Source of the DNA: Seribacter sp963934295
GTDB taxonomy: Bacteria; Verrucomicrobiota; Verrucomicrobiia; Opitutales; Seribacteraceae
NCBI GenBank assembly: GCA_963934295.1
Contig: CAWVXY010000016.1
Location: 1-64,000 of the forward strand
Direction of reading: 5' to 3'
Length of the DNA: 64,000 nt
Part shown: one piece after another, positions 16,801 through 27,300 of the stretch
How the letters are laid out: every line of letters starts with the position of its first letter
How positions within the stretch are numbered: the stretch's first letter is position 1
The notes under the pieces: generated by a model
What the model saw: the letters and a program-made list of their open reading frames with translations, nothing else
What the model was told of the DNA's origin: nothing
Databases searched by the model: none
Translations under genes and position numbers: made by a program

Positions 16801-19800
16801 GGTATGTAGACCGGGAGATAGCTCCCTTTCGATTTCCAATGGGTTTACCGCATCTTTATCGGCTGGTTGGCCATCGATAAAAAATAAACTCGATGCACCG
16901 GTACGGCCCTCCGGCACTGGCAATCCGGTAACCCTGAATTTCCTGACGGCTAAGTTAGGCTGGTAGAACATGGCACGGAATCGTACAAGTCCCGAGTAAC
17001 CCGGGTGACCGGTGTCGACCACGACTTCATTCTTCATCGTAAGGTTCGGCACATAAGCGGCCAGATATTTGCAATTTGGGGAGGAGGACAGTTGTTCCAT
17101 TTTGTTATGCCAGTCTTCCGGCAGTTCCAGCCCTTCAGGATTACTGACAGGGAAACCTCCTCGATAAGTTGGGAAAGATGTGACGACCGGACGACCATCC
17201 CTGGGAGCCGTGTCTCTGGGGTATCGGGCATGTGTTGTCCATTCTTTTCCATTCATTGAAGTTTGCAGGACGAAATGAGTTAAGGATTGGCCCTTCTCCA
17301 TCTCCACTGTCATCTCGGCTGCGGCCACATTGTCATTTAAGTCGACTCCGAAGATTCTTGCCGATCCCTTGTTGCCGACCTTACCTTGCCAACCGGGGTA
17401 ATCCTTTGAGCTGACTGCCATATTGGGGTCTCTTCCCGGTGCACTTTCCGAAGCGAAGGCAATGGCTTGGGCACCGGCAGTTGGGATGATCACTTCAAAC
17501 TCTCCGCTGAAAGGTGAAGTTTCCTTTGCCGGTAATTTTCTAATTTCGTCCCCGCTGGAGGTTTGTAAGGTAAGGTAAAGCTGGTCGATAGAGGATGTTT
17601 TACTGGCATCGGCATCAATGACTCTAAGGTAGACCGGGTTGCCAGGACGAACAGCCCTTGTTCCCAAAGTCTCCTGAGCAGTTGAAAGCCCAAGTTCCTC
17701 AATGTTAAGAGTGCGCTCACCTTCCCTTGCCGGGAATGCCCCCGCGGATAAGGCAAGTTGGGCATCGGAAGCCACACTGATTACAATATCAGGATCCGGG
17801 GGTAGATCCTTCATTTTTGCACGAAAGCGTTGAGAGAAACCAAAACGGATCTCATCTTCTCCCAGAATTTGGAGTGTCTTGTCATTTGGAACTGGCGGTC
17901 CCAGGCTGGTGGCTAATTCAGCCCTGAAATTCTCCTTGCTGTCTCCAAGTTGATAAAGCATGAGGCGTTCGCGATCACCGGATTTGGTCCGGATTTCGAC
18001 TTCTATATCTGCAGCTATACCCGAGACGCTCAAGGTCGGATCACGCAGGTTTACTTTTAGGATTTCGCCAGGCACGATGACGGTGTCTGATTGGGACGGC
18101 CCAAGCGCGATCTCGCTTGCCTCAAGCAGTTTGCGCATATGATTTTGAATTTTTCCCTGGAGGATGAGGGTGTCCGGGTGTTTGGGTTCTTGGCGAAGAA
18201 CCGAGGTGACTTCCAGTAAAGCCTCCTTGTAATTTTCCTGATCCATGTAAACTTCCGCACGGGAGTAGTGAATGCGGCGCCGGAAGTTTGGGTTTTTGAA
18301 CATGGTGAGTTTGTCGAGTTCGGTCATGGCCGCGGAAAAGTTTTTGGTAACCCGGTCAACCTGGACCGAACCTAATGCAGCAAGAAAATGTTCTTCGGAA
18401 CCTCTGTACTCCGCTGCATCGGCTACCTTGCGGTACCAGGCACGTGAGGTCGGCAGGGCACCTTTGAGAAAAGCGAGGTCAGCATAGGCGATCTTTAACC
18501 GTGCGTCTTGTTCAGGGCTGAAATTTCCTGCCACTTGGCGAGACCAGATAGTCAGTTCCCTGATTAGGTTTTCTGCTCGTTTTGGTTCTTCTGCAGCGAG
18601 GTTACGCTTGAGAATCCAAAAGGCGTACTCAACGGCCAACTTTCTTAACACTTCGCTGGATAAGGCATCGGTGTTTTTCTGATAAAGATCCCAAGCCGTA
18701 TCAAGATTACCCATAATGTACTCGGCGTTGGATTTATAGATCGGGTAGGATGGATCGCTTTCATCGACGGGGATCTCCACCGCTCCAATGGCCAGGGTGG
18801 CTTTGCCGAAAATACCCCTGATTTTTTCAGCAACCTGAGGGATGTTGTAGTCTCTTCTCGAAAAGACCCGTTTCTGCATCGGTCCCCTGCTCGCTGCCCT
18901 GGAGAATGTAGCTGCCAGAGATGCCGATTCGGAGTCCAGTGCTTTTTCAGTGAAAGTTACCAAGGCATTGGCTCCTGAATATCGGCGAGTATCATCCGTA
19001 TAAATAGCAGCTTTCCAAAGCCCTGCTGAATAAGGCTCCAAAGTGCCATACTTTTTGCTGGCCAATGTTTTATCGATCAACTTTCTGATAATGGGTTCAT
19101 AACCTTGCCTTGCTGGGTAGTCACCCAGCGGGGCATTCTCTCCAAATAAGCTGAGTGCGAGTTTGTGAGTTTCGTTATTCCAATTTTCAAGTTGTGCTAA
19201 TTTGAAGAGACCCACAGGAGCAATGGGAGCAGGAGCGTTAGCAACTCGGGCCATTACCGTCTTGAATGCGGCTTCAACTTGAGCTGGCGAAGCATTCTCC
19301 GGGAGAATTGTGAGTTCAAGACTGAGGTGTTCTGGGCTGATCATTCTCTGTTCCGGTGTTCTGGCAATGTCTCCAAAGTGATCCTGATCCGTCGCCACCA
19401 CATGAAAAACAGAGGGAAGATTGATATAGGCATCAGTGCCAGAAAGTATCTTGATGAATTGCCGTGTAGCCGGGTCTCTCTTATCCATTGAGTGCAGCCA
19501 AGCCCCAAAGATGGTTTCATCCAGTTTTCCGGCCTTTGCCTGAGCTTTGATAATGGATTGAAGATGTTTGATCAGGCTGCTTGCATGCTGAAGAGTTTCC
19601 TTGTGGTGGTATCTGTAGTGGTTGTTGGTAAGTAGAGGTTTCCAGGGCATTGCCCCGCTTTTCCCAAACCTCGATTTCTCAAGTGCCCGGTGGAATAAAT
19701 ATTTACGGTCACCTTCCAAGTTTGAGGCAAGAGACTGTAGCATCAGGACCTTGTCTGTATCTGGAGCATTGGCAAAGAGTTCTCCCCAAAGCGGAAGAAT

Positions 19801-21333
19801 TCCAGGTGTCTTCGGTTCGGGACTTAGTAATCCTTGTAAAATAGTTTTAAATGCTTGTACCCTTTCCATTTGGCTTGCTCCTTGGGAGACCTGTTTTTTC
19901 AACTGTTGGAAACGAGAGTCCATCTTGGCATATTTTTCGTTTGGTACTTTGTTATCCACATCCCTTTCGAACATTCCACTATGCCAAAGGCTGCGAGTGA
20001 CTGGTGTAATATCAGTGAGTCGCCATAACTCAGACTGCATCATCTGGTCAGCGACAACACTGTATTTTCGTTCAGGCTTTGCCCATGCACGGACCATCGC
20101 GGCGTTTACATGTGGGTTCCTGGCTAGATGAGGAGATATGACTTGAGCTGTTTCCACGGTAAGGGTTTTGTCCAAGAAACGGATATCCGGAGCATTCAGG
20201 GAGTTGAATACCGCTGGAAGTTTTGGGACAAGTGCACGGAGTTCCTGGACGGAGAACAGATAGTCCTTGATGAGCCTTCCCCGGCATGCCGCTACGGAGT
20301 GTTTGAGGACAGTCTGAGCTTGCTCCGTCGTCATTTTGGGTAGGGCTTGAAGGATGGGGGCGGCTTTGGCTGCCCGCTTAGGTTTAAGGAACTCGGTTAC
20401 ATTCGGGCTATGTCCAGGGCCGTAATGCATCCATCCGTTGGCTACGATAATAGAGCCTTCGTAGGGGAGGGCTTGAATCAAAGCTTTAGCCGCAGTCAAT
20501 GGTTTGCTCAGCAAGGAATCCGGGGTTGGTTTTTTTGACTCAAAGTTCTGGATCATCACAGGAATGACCGGAGTGATTGCAGTTAGCCAGTTTAACCTTG
20601 CCTTTACAGTAGCCGGAAGATTTTTTGCATTGGCCAATTTCTCAAGTGTCTTGATCAAGTTCTCACTCTTGTAATGGTAACTCTCAATATAGCGAAGCAG
20701 AGTGTTCAAATGACGGGATTGAAGTGCCGGCACATCTGCGGGGTGGTCGCTGTTGTAGATCAGAGTTAATCTTTGAGCCATGGCAAGAACATCTTTTCGA
20801 CGGTTCGCTTCAGCAAAGAACCATTCTTCAAATTGTCGTGCTCTCCCAAAAGTCCGGAGCTGTCCTCCATCTTCACGCATAAATAGGTAAGCTGCATCTG
20901 CATCCTCCAAGTGGTTGATAAGCAGTCGGTATACCCGAGGAATCGCGGTAGCTGCCGCTCCAGGATTTACATTTTTCTTTTTCAGGAACTTCCGATAAAA
21001 ACTCACCGCAACATTCCATTCTCCGGCATTCTCGGCTACCTGTGCCGCAAAATACAAAAGCTCCTGAGATTCTGTGGGATTCGCATTTAACCAACCCTGT
21101 AGAGATGCAAATGCTTGAGCACAGCGGTGCTCACGAATGCCGAACTTTAGGATTTCCAGAACCGCAGCCTGCGTCTGGACTTCGGCTTTCTTAAAAGCCT
21201 CTATCTTGTCATCGAGAGCCGAGGCACGAGTTATCTGCCCTGCCATGAGGATTGATACGAAAAAGATCAGTATTTGGCACCACCTCACCCACGCCAAATC
21301 TTGTTGTGCCATACTCATTCCAAAATTTCTCAT
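13885..21333 (-). CDS. Giant exported TPR / beta-sandwich / TPR protein, 2482 aa
   Basis: The product has a signal peptide or anchor (ILIFFVSILMAGQITRASA) and three zones. Residues about 40-1070 are helical with TPR-like repeats (AAQVAENAGEWNVAVSFYRK, and AEVYMDQENYKEALLEVTSV just before the switch). Residues about 1080-2130 are beta-rich, with repeated modules of the type R-V-I-D-A-D ... S-S-G-D ... E-T ... S-G-E-F (for example VYLRVIDADASKTSSIDQLY and IAIVIDDADMDGSSARDVID). Residues about 2140-2482 are again TPR (VRTSFTLAECFFELAKKHRE, AAKAQYKTGLVYEKMGEIDN). It is a tandem paralogue of the preceding 2553-aa protein, overlapping it by 4 bp. No enzymatic motif was seen. Size, export signal and modular beta repeats suggest a structural or binding protein of the envelope; the family name is unknown to me. 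Confidence 0.75.
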   Translation of the reverse strand: MRNFGMSMAQQDLAWVRWCQILIFFVSILMAGQITRASALDDKIEAFKKAEVQTQAAVLEILKFGIREHRCAQAFASLQGWLNANPTESQELLYFAAQVAENAGEWNVAVSFYRKFLKKKNVNPGAAATAIPRVYRLLINHLEDADAAYLFMREDGGQLRTFGRARQFEEWFFAEANRRKDVLAMAQRLTLIYNSDHPADVPALQSRHLNTLLRYIESYHYKSENLIKTLEKLANAKNLPATVKARLNWLTAITPVIPVMIQNFESKKPTPDSLLSKPLTAAKALIQALPYEGSIIVANGWMHYGPGHSPNVTEFLKPKRAAKAAPILQALPKMTTEQAQTVLKHSVAACRGRLIKDYLFSVQELRALVPKLPAVFNSLNAPDIRFLDKTLTVETAQVISPHLARNPHVNAAMVRAWAKPERKYSVVADQMMQSELWRLTDITPVTRSLWHSGMFERDVDNKVPNEKYAKMDSRFQQLKKQVSQGASQMERVQAFKTILQGLLSPEPKTPGILPLWGELFANAPDTDKVLMLQSLASNLEGDRKYLFHRALEKSRFGKSGAMPWKPLLTNNHYRYHHKETLQHASSLIKHLQSIIKAQAKAGKLDETIFGAWLHSMDKRDPATRQFIKILSGTDAYINLPSVFHVVATDQDHFGDIARTPEQRMISPEHLSLELTILPENASPAQVEAAFKTVMARVANAPAPIAPVGLFKLAQLENWNNETHKLALSLFGENAPLGDYPARQGYEPIIRKLIDKTLASKKYGTLEPYSAGLWKAAIYTDDTRRYSGANALVTFTEKALDSESASLAATFSRAASRGPMQKRVFSRRDYNIPQVAEKIRGIFGKATLAIGAVEIPVDESDPSYPIYKSNAEYIMGNLDTAWDLYQKNTDALSSEVLRKLAVEYAFWILKRNLAAEEPKRAENLIRELTIWSRQVAGNFSPEQDARLKIAYADLAFLKGALPTSRAWYRKVADAAEYRGSEEHFLAALGSVQVDRVTKNFSAAMTELDKLTMFKNPNFRRRIHYSRAEVYMDQENYKEALLEVTSVLRQEPKHPDTLILQGKIQNHMRKLLEASEIALGPSQSDTVIVPGEILKVNLRDPTLSVSGIAADIEVEIRTKSGDRERLMLYQLGDSKENFRAELATSLGPPVPNDKTLQILGEDEIRFGFSQRFRAKMKDLPPDPDIVISVASDAQLALSAGAFPAREGERTLNIEELGLSTAQETLGTRAVRPGNPVYLRVIDADASKTSSIDQLYLTLQTSSGDEIRKLPAKETSPFSGEFEVIIPTAGAQAIAFASESAPGRDPNMAVSSKDYPGWQGKVGNKGSARIFGVDLNDNVAAAEMTVEMEKGQSLTHFVLQTSMNGKEWTTHARYPRDTAPRDGRPVVTSFPTYRGGFPVSNPEGLELPEDWHNKMEQLSSSPNCKYLAAYVPNLTMKNEVVVDTGHPGYSGLVRFRAMFYQPNLAVRKFRVTGLPVPEGRTGASSLFFIDGQPADKDAVNPLEIERELSPGLHTLDIWHNGSRARTTKAVLAILCNQAGSNELVPCPDAMFNPSTFPKGVQAKLPQPAKITTTENGLLKIKFGSQTQTRLIRFVITGFNGVAPTVNKVTLTDRNGKQLLPVQQDFMALRQNSQLEVLPGDTITARYEDPVSATPNRNLQEKRISVAFNTAELKASFLNYETNPKTGERILLLEQIRRFQYDDPIAIVIDDADMDGSSARDVIDFRVETSSGQKVKLKAVETGEQTGRFIGRVFPVAGNPSRASEIQLPPGGTLNVYYLDSENLEPGIPTERFVSISHAQYTQPELGLYTVNAKPIPEVTDDLATPKPTKPSKIRNSGTEVVKPRQTLTYDFIGTSGLTREPPMSILGADLRFDVVSPHLAFSESSEITAYAQTSDSLSAFIKQKPNLSKSATFNKDVPGTLKLTGTLSKDSPEVPDGYKLGTDGKPASNLPPLEEGRFHFKVPLILGDSPMRSYANKSAEKLPTSALPAGLAVKAGTEVLIGFEWETPEGELKWIKQKYRIGDHAFLDVMQNGYDKPLRTIYVGEKVYIRLITRSLDISPERDVTLVELDSTSGTKSQFQLKETGGHSGIFKGVFTVGYDDRNEKEFNAELPSVALNGFPVKYGDTITVAYKGQEKQIQVNKGADGGIQPFSKRYTGDEMAVRTSFTLAECFFELAKKHREMEQESLARREIGHARKLLTEALATHRDEDLKAHAEYLLGNLAQEFADLAKNDVSKLPMYQDALARFSKIPTDYPESEFAAKAQYKTGLVYEKMGEIDNSVEEYVKLAYKYPNHELIPMVMSRLGDYFQKKGQNYKDQAKPLRDKSDDQSIAEVLRLDGLSYPDFLNAAMVFSKLLNRFPDDSLAGLAGIRSGQNFMRALQYENAIGIFQSVIENEEFDGGKIRAQALFWGAYSRELYPTLESDYRTRGKMVSEAYQMYRRVTFDFPDSIWAKRARGRLADPVFERIIQQENEARQRLLESMKNR

Positions 21334-24300
21334 TTTAGGATTTCCGACTTCAGCCGCTCCTCTTCAAGTTCCATCTCAAGGTTCAACATTCCAGGCTGGG
21401 AGAGTTGCCCCCTTGCATATTTTGCCCAGTCGGTTTCAGGAAAATCGTAGGTTAGTCTCTTGTAAATGGAATACGCGGTCATTGTATTACGGAGGTTTTG
21501 GTAACACATACCAGCCCAGTACATCGAGGCGGAGCGGACTTCCTTATCGAAGTTTTCCTCGTTGGTAACTGCAAGGAAGGCGTCGAGGGCGTCCTTTGTC
21601 TTCCCGGCCCGCATATAGGCTTGTCCGCTACGAAGACCCGCTTGACCTGCGAGGGTGTGGTCGGGGAAACGTTCGAGCAGACGCTCAAAAATTTTGGCAG
21701 TTTTATAGTATTCGTTGTGAGCCATTTTTTCCATGGCGGCCCCTTCAAACGCGGCGTCTTTGTCTCCCGCTTCACCGCTGGCAAGTAGAGGTTTGGCTTT
21801 GGACTCATAGGAGGCTGCTTTTTTAAGAAAGTGACTGCCAAGACGAGCCATGGATGTGGCCAGGTATTCAGAGTCTGGATGCTTGTATGCGAGTTTTACA
21901 TATTCCTGGGCCGCAATGTCCGGTTCCTTCAGGGCTTCATAGATGGTTGCAACCTTGAACTGAGCCTTGGAAGCATGAAGGGTGTTCGGGTAAGTTCCGG
22001 TAACATTCATGAAGCGTGCCAATGCTGCCCGAAATCGGGTATCTTTGGTTTCCGGCGTAGGGGCTGCGAGAGCCTCTTCGAGAGTCAGGTTCCCAAGAAG
22101 GTATTCAGCATGGGAACGGGTATCCGGTGTATGGAACTGATCGAGCGAACTGGTAAGAAGTAATTTGGCAGATGCAAATTCCTGACGAGCCAATTCGGTT
22201 TCTCCCAGTTTGCGGTGGCGTTTTGCCATTTCGAGATAGGCTTCAGCCAGGGAGAATTGCGTGCGGACAGCAACTTCCGGGTCGTCATACCTTTTGGAAA
22301 ACGGCTCGATCTTACCGTTGGCACCTTTGCTGATTGCGACTATACGAATCGGACTTTTAATACCATTTGGATCATAATACCGAGCCCCTACCGTATCTCC
22401 GTACACGATCGGGAAACCTTGAAGTTTAATGTCGTGTCCTTCGGGTAATTCTCCCGGTTTCTGAGCGTAACTGAGAGTGTAGGCTCCGGTGAACTCTCCG
22501 CTGTGAGGTTCGGTTTCGTAGAGGGTGACCCGTCCCTTGGCTCCGGATTTGGCCTGCAAGAGGAGGGTGATGTTGTCGGTGGCGTCTGTTAGGTCGGCAC
22601 CCAGGTCCGAAACATAGAGGTGAAGGTTTTCACCAGCGTAAGCTGTGGAAATCGATTTCAGGTATTTCCCGTCGGTTATCTTAAAAATGGGGTAGGTGGT
22701 TACTTTGGCAGACGCAGTTAGCCATTTGTTATTCCCCTGTGCATCTTTGTAAGGGAGGCCAAGATGAATGTTCTCTCCGGGCTTAACAATCAATCCTTTC
22801 ACTTCAGTTTCTTCCATCCCAGTAAAGCGGGACTTTGAGGCTTTTTCAGCTCGATCTTTCTTTTGATCTGAAGTTAGGTAGCCATGGTCTGGAAGAATTC
22901 CTGCGACGAGAGGAGCCGAAAACCGGAAGGTGGAAATATTTTTTTCGTCTATGCCTGACCAAACTTGGCCACCTTGGTAGTTTTTGCTAAGCCTTCTACG
23001 AGTTTCCATGATTTCAGGGGAATTACCTCGAATGTCGATACCGGTGGAGGAAAGTCCCCCGGGAACGGCAATTGTGCCTGGGATATTGATGTCAAAACCT
23101 GACTCTACGCCTCCCCTTGCAGCTTGTCGTCCGGATTCTGTCTGAAGGAATATCTGGATATTGTCCGATCGTCTGAAAATTAGATGAGGGGCTTCCACTT
23201 CAAAATGGGCGATTTGGCCATGGAGTAATTTGAAACCGCCCTCCGGAGGGCTCACGGCATCTTGCAGGGTGCTCTCGACCATCCAGACATTGTCCTCATG
23301 GAATTCAACTTTCCCGGCATGCCCAATCCGGAACTGGGGTGGTTGGAATGCGGCATGGGTGATCAAGCCAATGCGGTCAGTGGCAACACCGGGTCGAGTG
23401 GTCTCCTCGTCGCGATAAGTGGCATAGATGGTATCTCCGGCAGGCACTGCGATTGGATTTACTAAACCGGGACTGATTTTGATGCCAGGTTGAACGGGCG
23501 TAAGGGTGAGTTTGAATATGCCGGAAGAGTCCTCCGTTTCGGTTGCCCTGTACTTCATTTCTTTATCTTTCCCGACCCTGATTCGGACATCCACAATGTC
23601 AGGTTTTACCGTGCTGTCCATATCCGCGTCATGAATCGCCAGTGAGAGAGAATCTCCATACGGAAACCGGAGTAAAGGTTCATAGAAAGGCTTGTACTCC
23701 TGGATCCGACTGTCCCAGCGGGGTTCCATGTCGGCAAATTCGACCCGGGCATTGGTGAAGCGGACATCGAGAAAGCGTTCGTGTTTTTCCTTGGACTTGG
23801 TCACGAAGCGGTCATCCACATAGCGTACAGTGATGCGGTCGTCCGCGAGAATTCCCAGGGTGTCATTCTTGAGTAAGCCTGCGTAGTCCTCCTTTACGGG
23901 CAGGATTTGCTTTCCTTTATCGTTGGTGAGCGTGATCCGGTTTATAGCCGGGACGGCACCTTCATTTTTGATAAGATGTAACCGAATCAGTCTTGCCTTT
24001 GAATTCTCCCCGAAATCTACGGAGAATACTGATCCGTCTTCATTGCTGGTAATCTTAGTCCGGCTATTACGGTGAACCAACTTGCCTGGAGGAAAGGTCT
24101 CGGGATCAAAAAAACTGTCAGGGCAGGGGACGAGTTGGTCGGCGTCGTTTAAGTTTGCAAGCAACTTGATTGGTCGCCCGAAGCCGATCGTATTGTCCCA
24201 ACCGGTTGCCCAGATTTCAAAGCGGTTGATGCCTGCGCGTAGATTGATCGACCCTTCCAATTGGTTTTTCTTTTCCTTGCTTGTGATCGAACGTCCATTT

Positions 24301-27300
24301 ACGGCGAGAAGGAACTCAGGGGGATGAGCGACGGAGGGGTGCGTGTTCTTGGGGATTTCAAACTTGCCCAGTACCAACTTAAAGCGGCGTATCGCGTTCG
24401 TAGGTTCGAAAAAGTATCCCCGGAATCGGTAGATTACATGGGCGTTGTGATGCCGCCCATTGCGCTGCCATTTAACCTTTGCAGGAAGTTTAGGATCCAA
24501 TGCCTGGGAAGGTCCACTGACATTTCCGGAAACCCCTGCCGCCCATTGCTGGCTCATCCAGCCCCATTCGATGTGGTGAGCGATCTCTTTGAGGTCGTAA
24601 ACAGTACGGTCGTGGCGTTGATGGAAATGGTCGGTGTCATTCATGATCGTGACACTTGGATGCCACGGCTTTTCGAGGGACAACTGATCCTCGGGGTAGA
24701 CGGCGACTGAATGCATTTCACGATAGTTCATTCCGGTCTGCAGAACGAACTTGGTCAACTTTGCACCGGTTTCCCTGGCTGAAATTGTAAACTTGCCCAG
24801 GTCGATATTATCATTGAGATCGACGGTAAAGACAGGGTGTTTACCTTTTTCCGTCTCGGGTCGCCATGCCGGGTAGTCATCCTTGGGACTGATGACCATG
24901 TTCGGGTTCCGGCCAGCTTCAGAGGTGCTGGCCAATGCCATGGCCTGGGCTTCTGTGGTAGGTATAGTTCCCTCGAACCAGCCGCTGTGCGTTCCAGTTT
25001 CTGTTAGAGTAATACGGGAAACCGAGTCACCGCTGGAACTTGAAACACTGACGATCAATTCATCTACATCGTCTGTCCGGCTCCGGTCTGGGTCGATTAC
25101 ACGTACATGAATCGGATTCCCGGGTTTAACGATTGACTGGATGTTGGAATCGAAATCAAGGTTGGTATCCTCTCGATTCTCGGAGTCCAAGTTCTTGGCA
25201 GCCTGATTCTTTTTGGCCGCCGCCTGGTTGCCTCCCACTTCATCCAGTAATTTTTCCATGTCGGCCAACCGTTGTTCAGCCTCGGTCAAAAGTTTACGAG
25301 CCGAGGCCATGAGGAGTGCATCGGAGGCAACGGTGATCGGTCCGCCTTTTTTCTCCTCAAGTCCGCTCATTTTTTTTCTGAAGCGATCCGAGTAAGCGTA
25401 GTAAATTTTGTCTTCTCCAATTACCTGAAGAATGCCATCATCCTGAGATGGCTTGCCCAGTCCGGTTGTCAACTCACCACGGAACTTGGTCTTTTCATCG
25501 CCGAAACGGCGAAGGAAAAATTGTTCCTTATCTCCGGATTCCGCCCATACTAAAACTTCGATCTCACTACCTGCACCGCTCACATCAAGGGTGGGGTCGG
25601 TCAGGGTGACTTTCAGTTTTTCTCCGGGTACTAGAAACTTTTGGGCCATGGCTGAGCCCAACTCGACTTCGGTTGCTTCCATTAATTTTTCGCGTTTCAA
25701 CTGTACCTTGCCGAGCATGATCTTGGCATCCGGATGGTGAGGTTCGCGTGTGAGAATGTCATCGATATCCTCCGCTGCGTCTTCGTATTCCTCCATGTCG
25801 AAATAGACTTCGGCTCTGGCGAATCTTAGTTTTGTCCAAATTTCCGGGATGCGTTCGAATTCCAAGTTGGCAAGTGTCTGCAGGGCACCATCAAAATTTT
25901 TGGCAATACGCTTGGCCCGGACCTCCCGCAAGGTTGCATCGTGAACAGTTAGAGTCTTTTGATAGGCCGCATTCTTGCGAGTACGGGAGAAGATTTCCAG
26001 AGCTTCGCGAACTTGGTTACGCTGCATAGCGATATCTCCATAGGCGATCTCTATTCTAATCTTCTCCTCGAGAGTAAAAGGAGAAGCGGCTTCTTGCATC
26101 CATTCCAGTAATGACTTGACGAGGTCTTCCTGCATCTCTTGATCCCTACTGTAGATCGATCGTTGGAGTGCCCAAAGAAGGAAAGGCTGAGAAAGATTGC
26201 GGTAGACTTGGAGAAGTTGATCGGCATTTTCATCCAGCAATAGACCTGCACTGTCCTCGTTTCCCTTGATCCACTCTCCCTGGGAAAGATAGACCGCGTA
26301 AGCCGGATGATTCTTGGGTACAGGGATAACAACCAGACCCAGTTCCATCGCAATCTGCCCCACCAATGTTTGCATATCTCCGACATGTTGCCTGGGATCG
26401 AATCCATAGGATGGGCGTGCGGAAGTAATTGCCCGTAGACCACCTCTTGCTAAGGTACTGGCGGTTTCCGGGTCGGTTTTGATGAGCCCGCTGATAAACT
26501 TCTTCATCGGTTCGTAAAGGGCGCGGGGTTCCACACTGGCGATGTATGGCCAAAGGTAGCTTGCCGTACGCTGAAGTTGGTGAGGGTCCTGAGTTTTCTG
26601 CACCACTGCGTTGACGCGTTTGAGGAATAATCCACTTGTGCCGGGGCCAGGTCTGTAGTCGATGATTTTTAGAATTAACTCCATGACCTTGGGATCGACG
26701 AAGACCTTGTGGGAAACGGTGGCGAGTTGATCCAATCCGGTTACTTCAATCTTAATCGGGGAGTTGCGAAGAACTTTGATCGAAGCTTCAAGAGCCTTAA
26801 CGGTTTCTTCGATTCCTGAATCCTTATTTAATACGGAAAGCCCTTTAAGCAGGAGGACCGGGTTTCCCAAGTCGACTTGCTCTTGCTCATCTTTGGTCAT
26901 GGCAGCTTTCTTGAACCACTTCCGGGCCGCATACTTTACTTCAAAAGGCATCTCCTGCCATTTGGGCGAAGTAAACAGGTTTTTCATGAGTGTGACCTGT
27001 CTCTCATTATTCTCCGGATACTGCATGTTAATCCAGGCCATGACTTTCCACGCGTCCACTTTGTTTTGTTTCAAATCTTCTGAAATAGTTTTAAATAAAG
27101 CGGATTCCAGTGGGTGGGCTCGGGCTTTTAGCGGATAACGTTTTTTCATGTCCTCCAGACCCCGGTGCCGGTTGGCAAGGTAGAGGATGCCGGGAGCGTA
27201 AGTGTTTACATTCACTCGGTTGGTGGATTCCAATTCCTTCCACACGGGCTCGCTTCCCAGCATCCCGGAAGCAATGGCATTTTTGGCAAGTATTTGTGAT

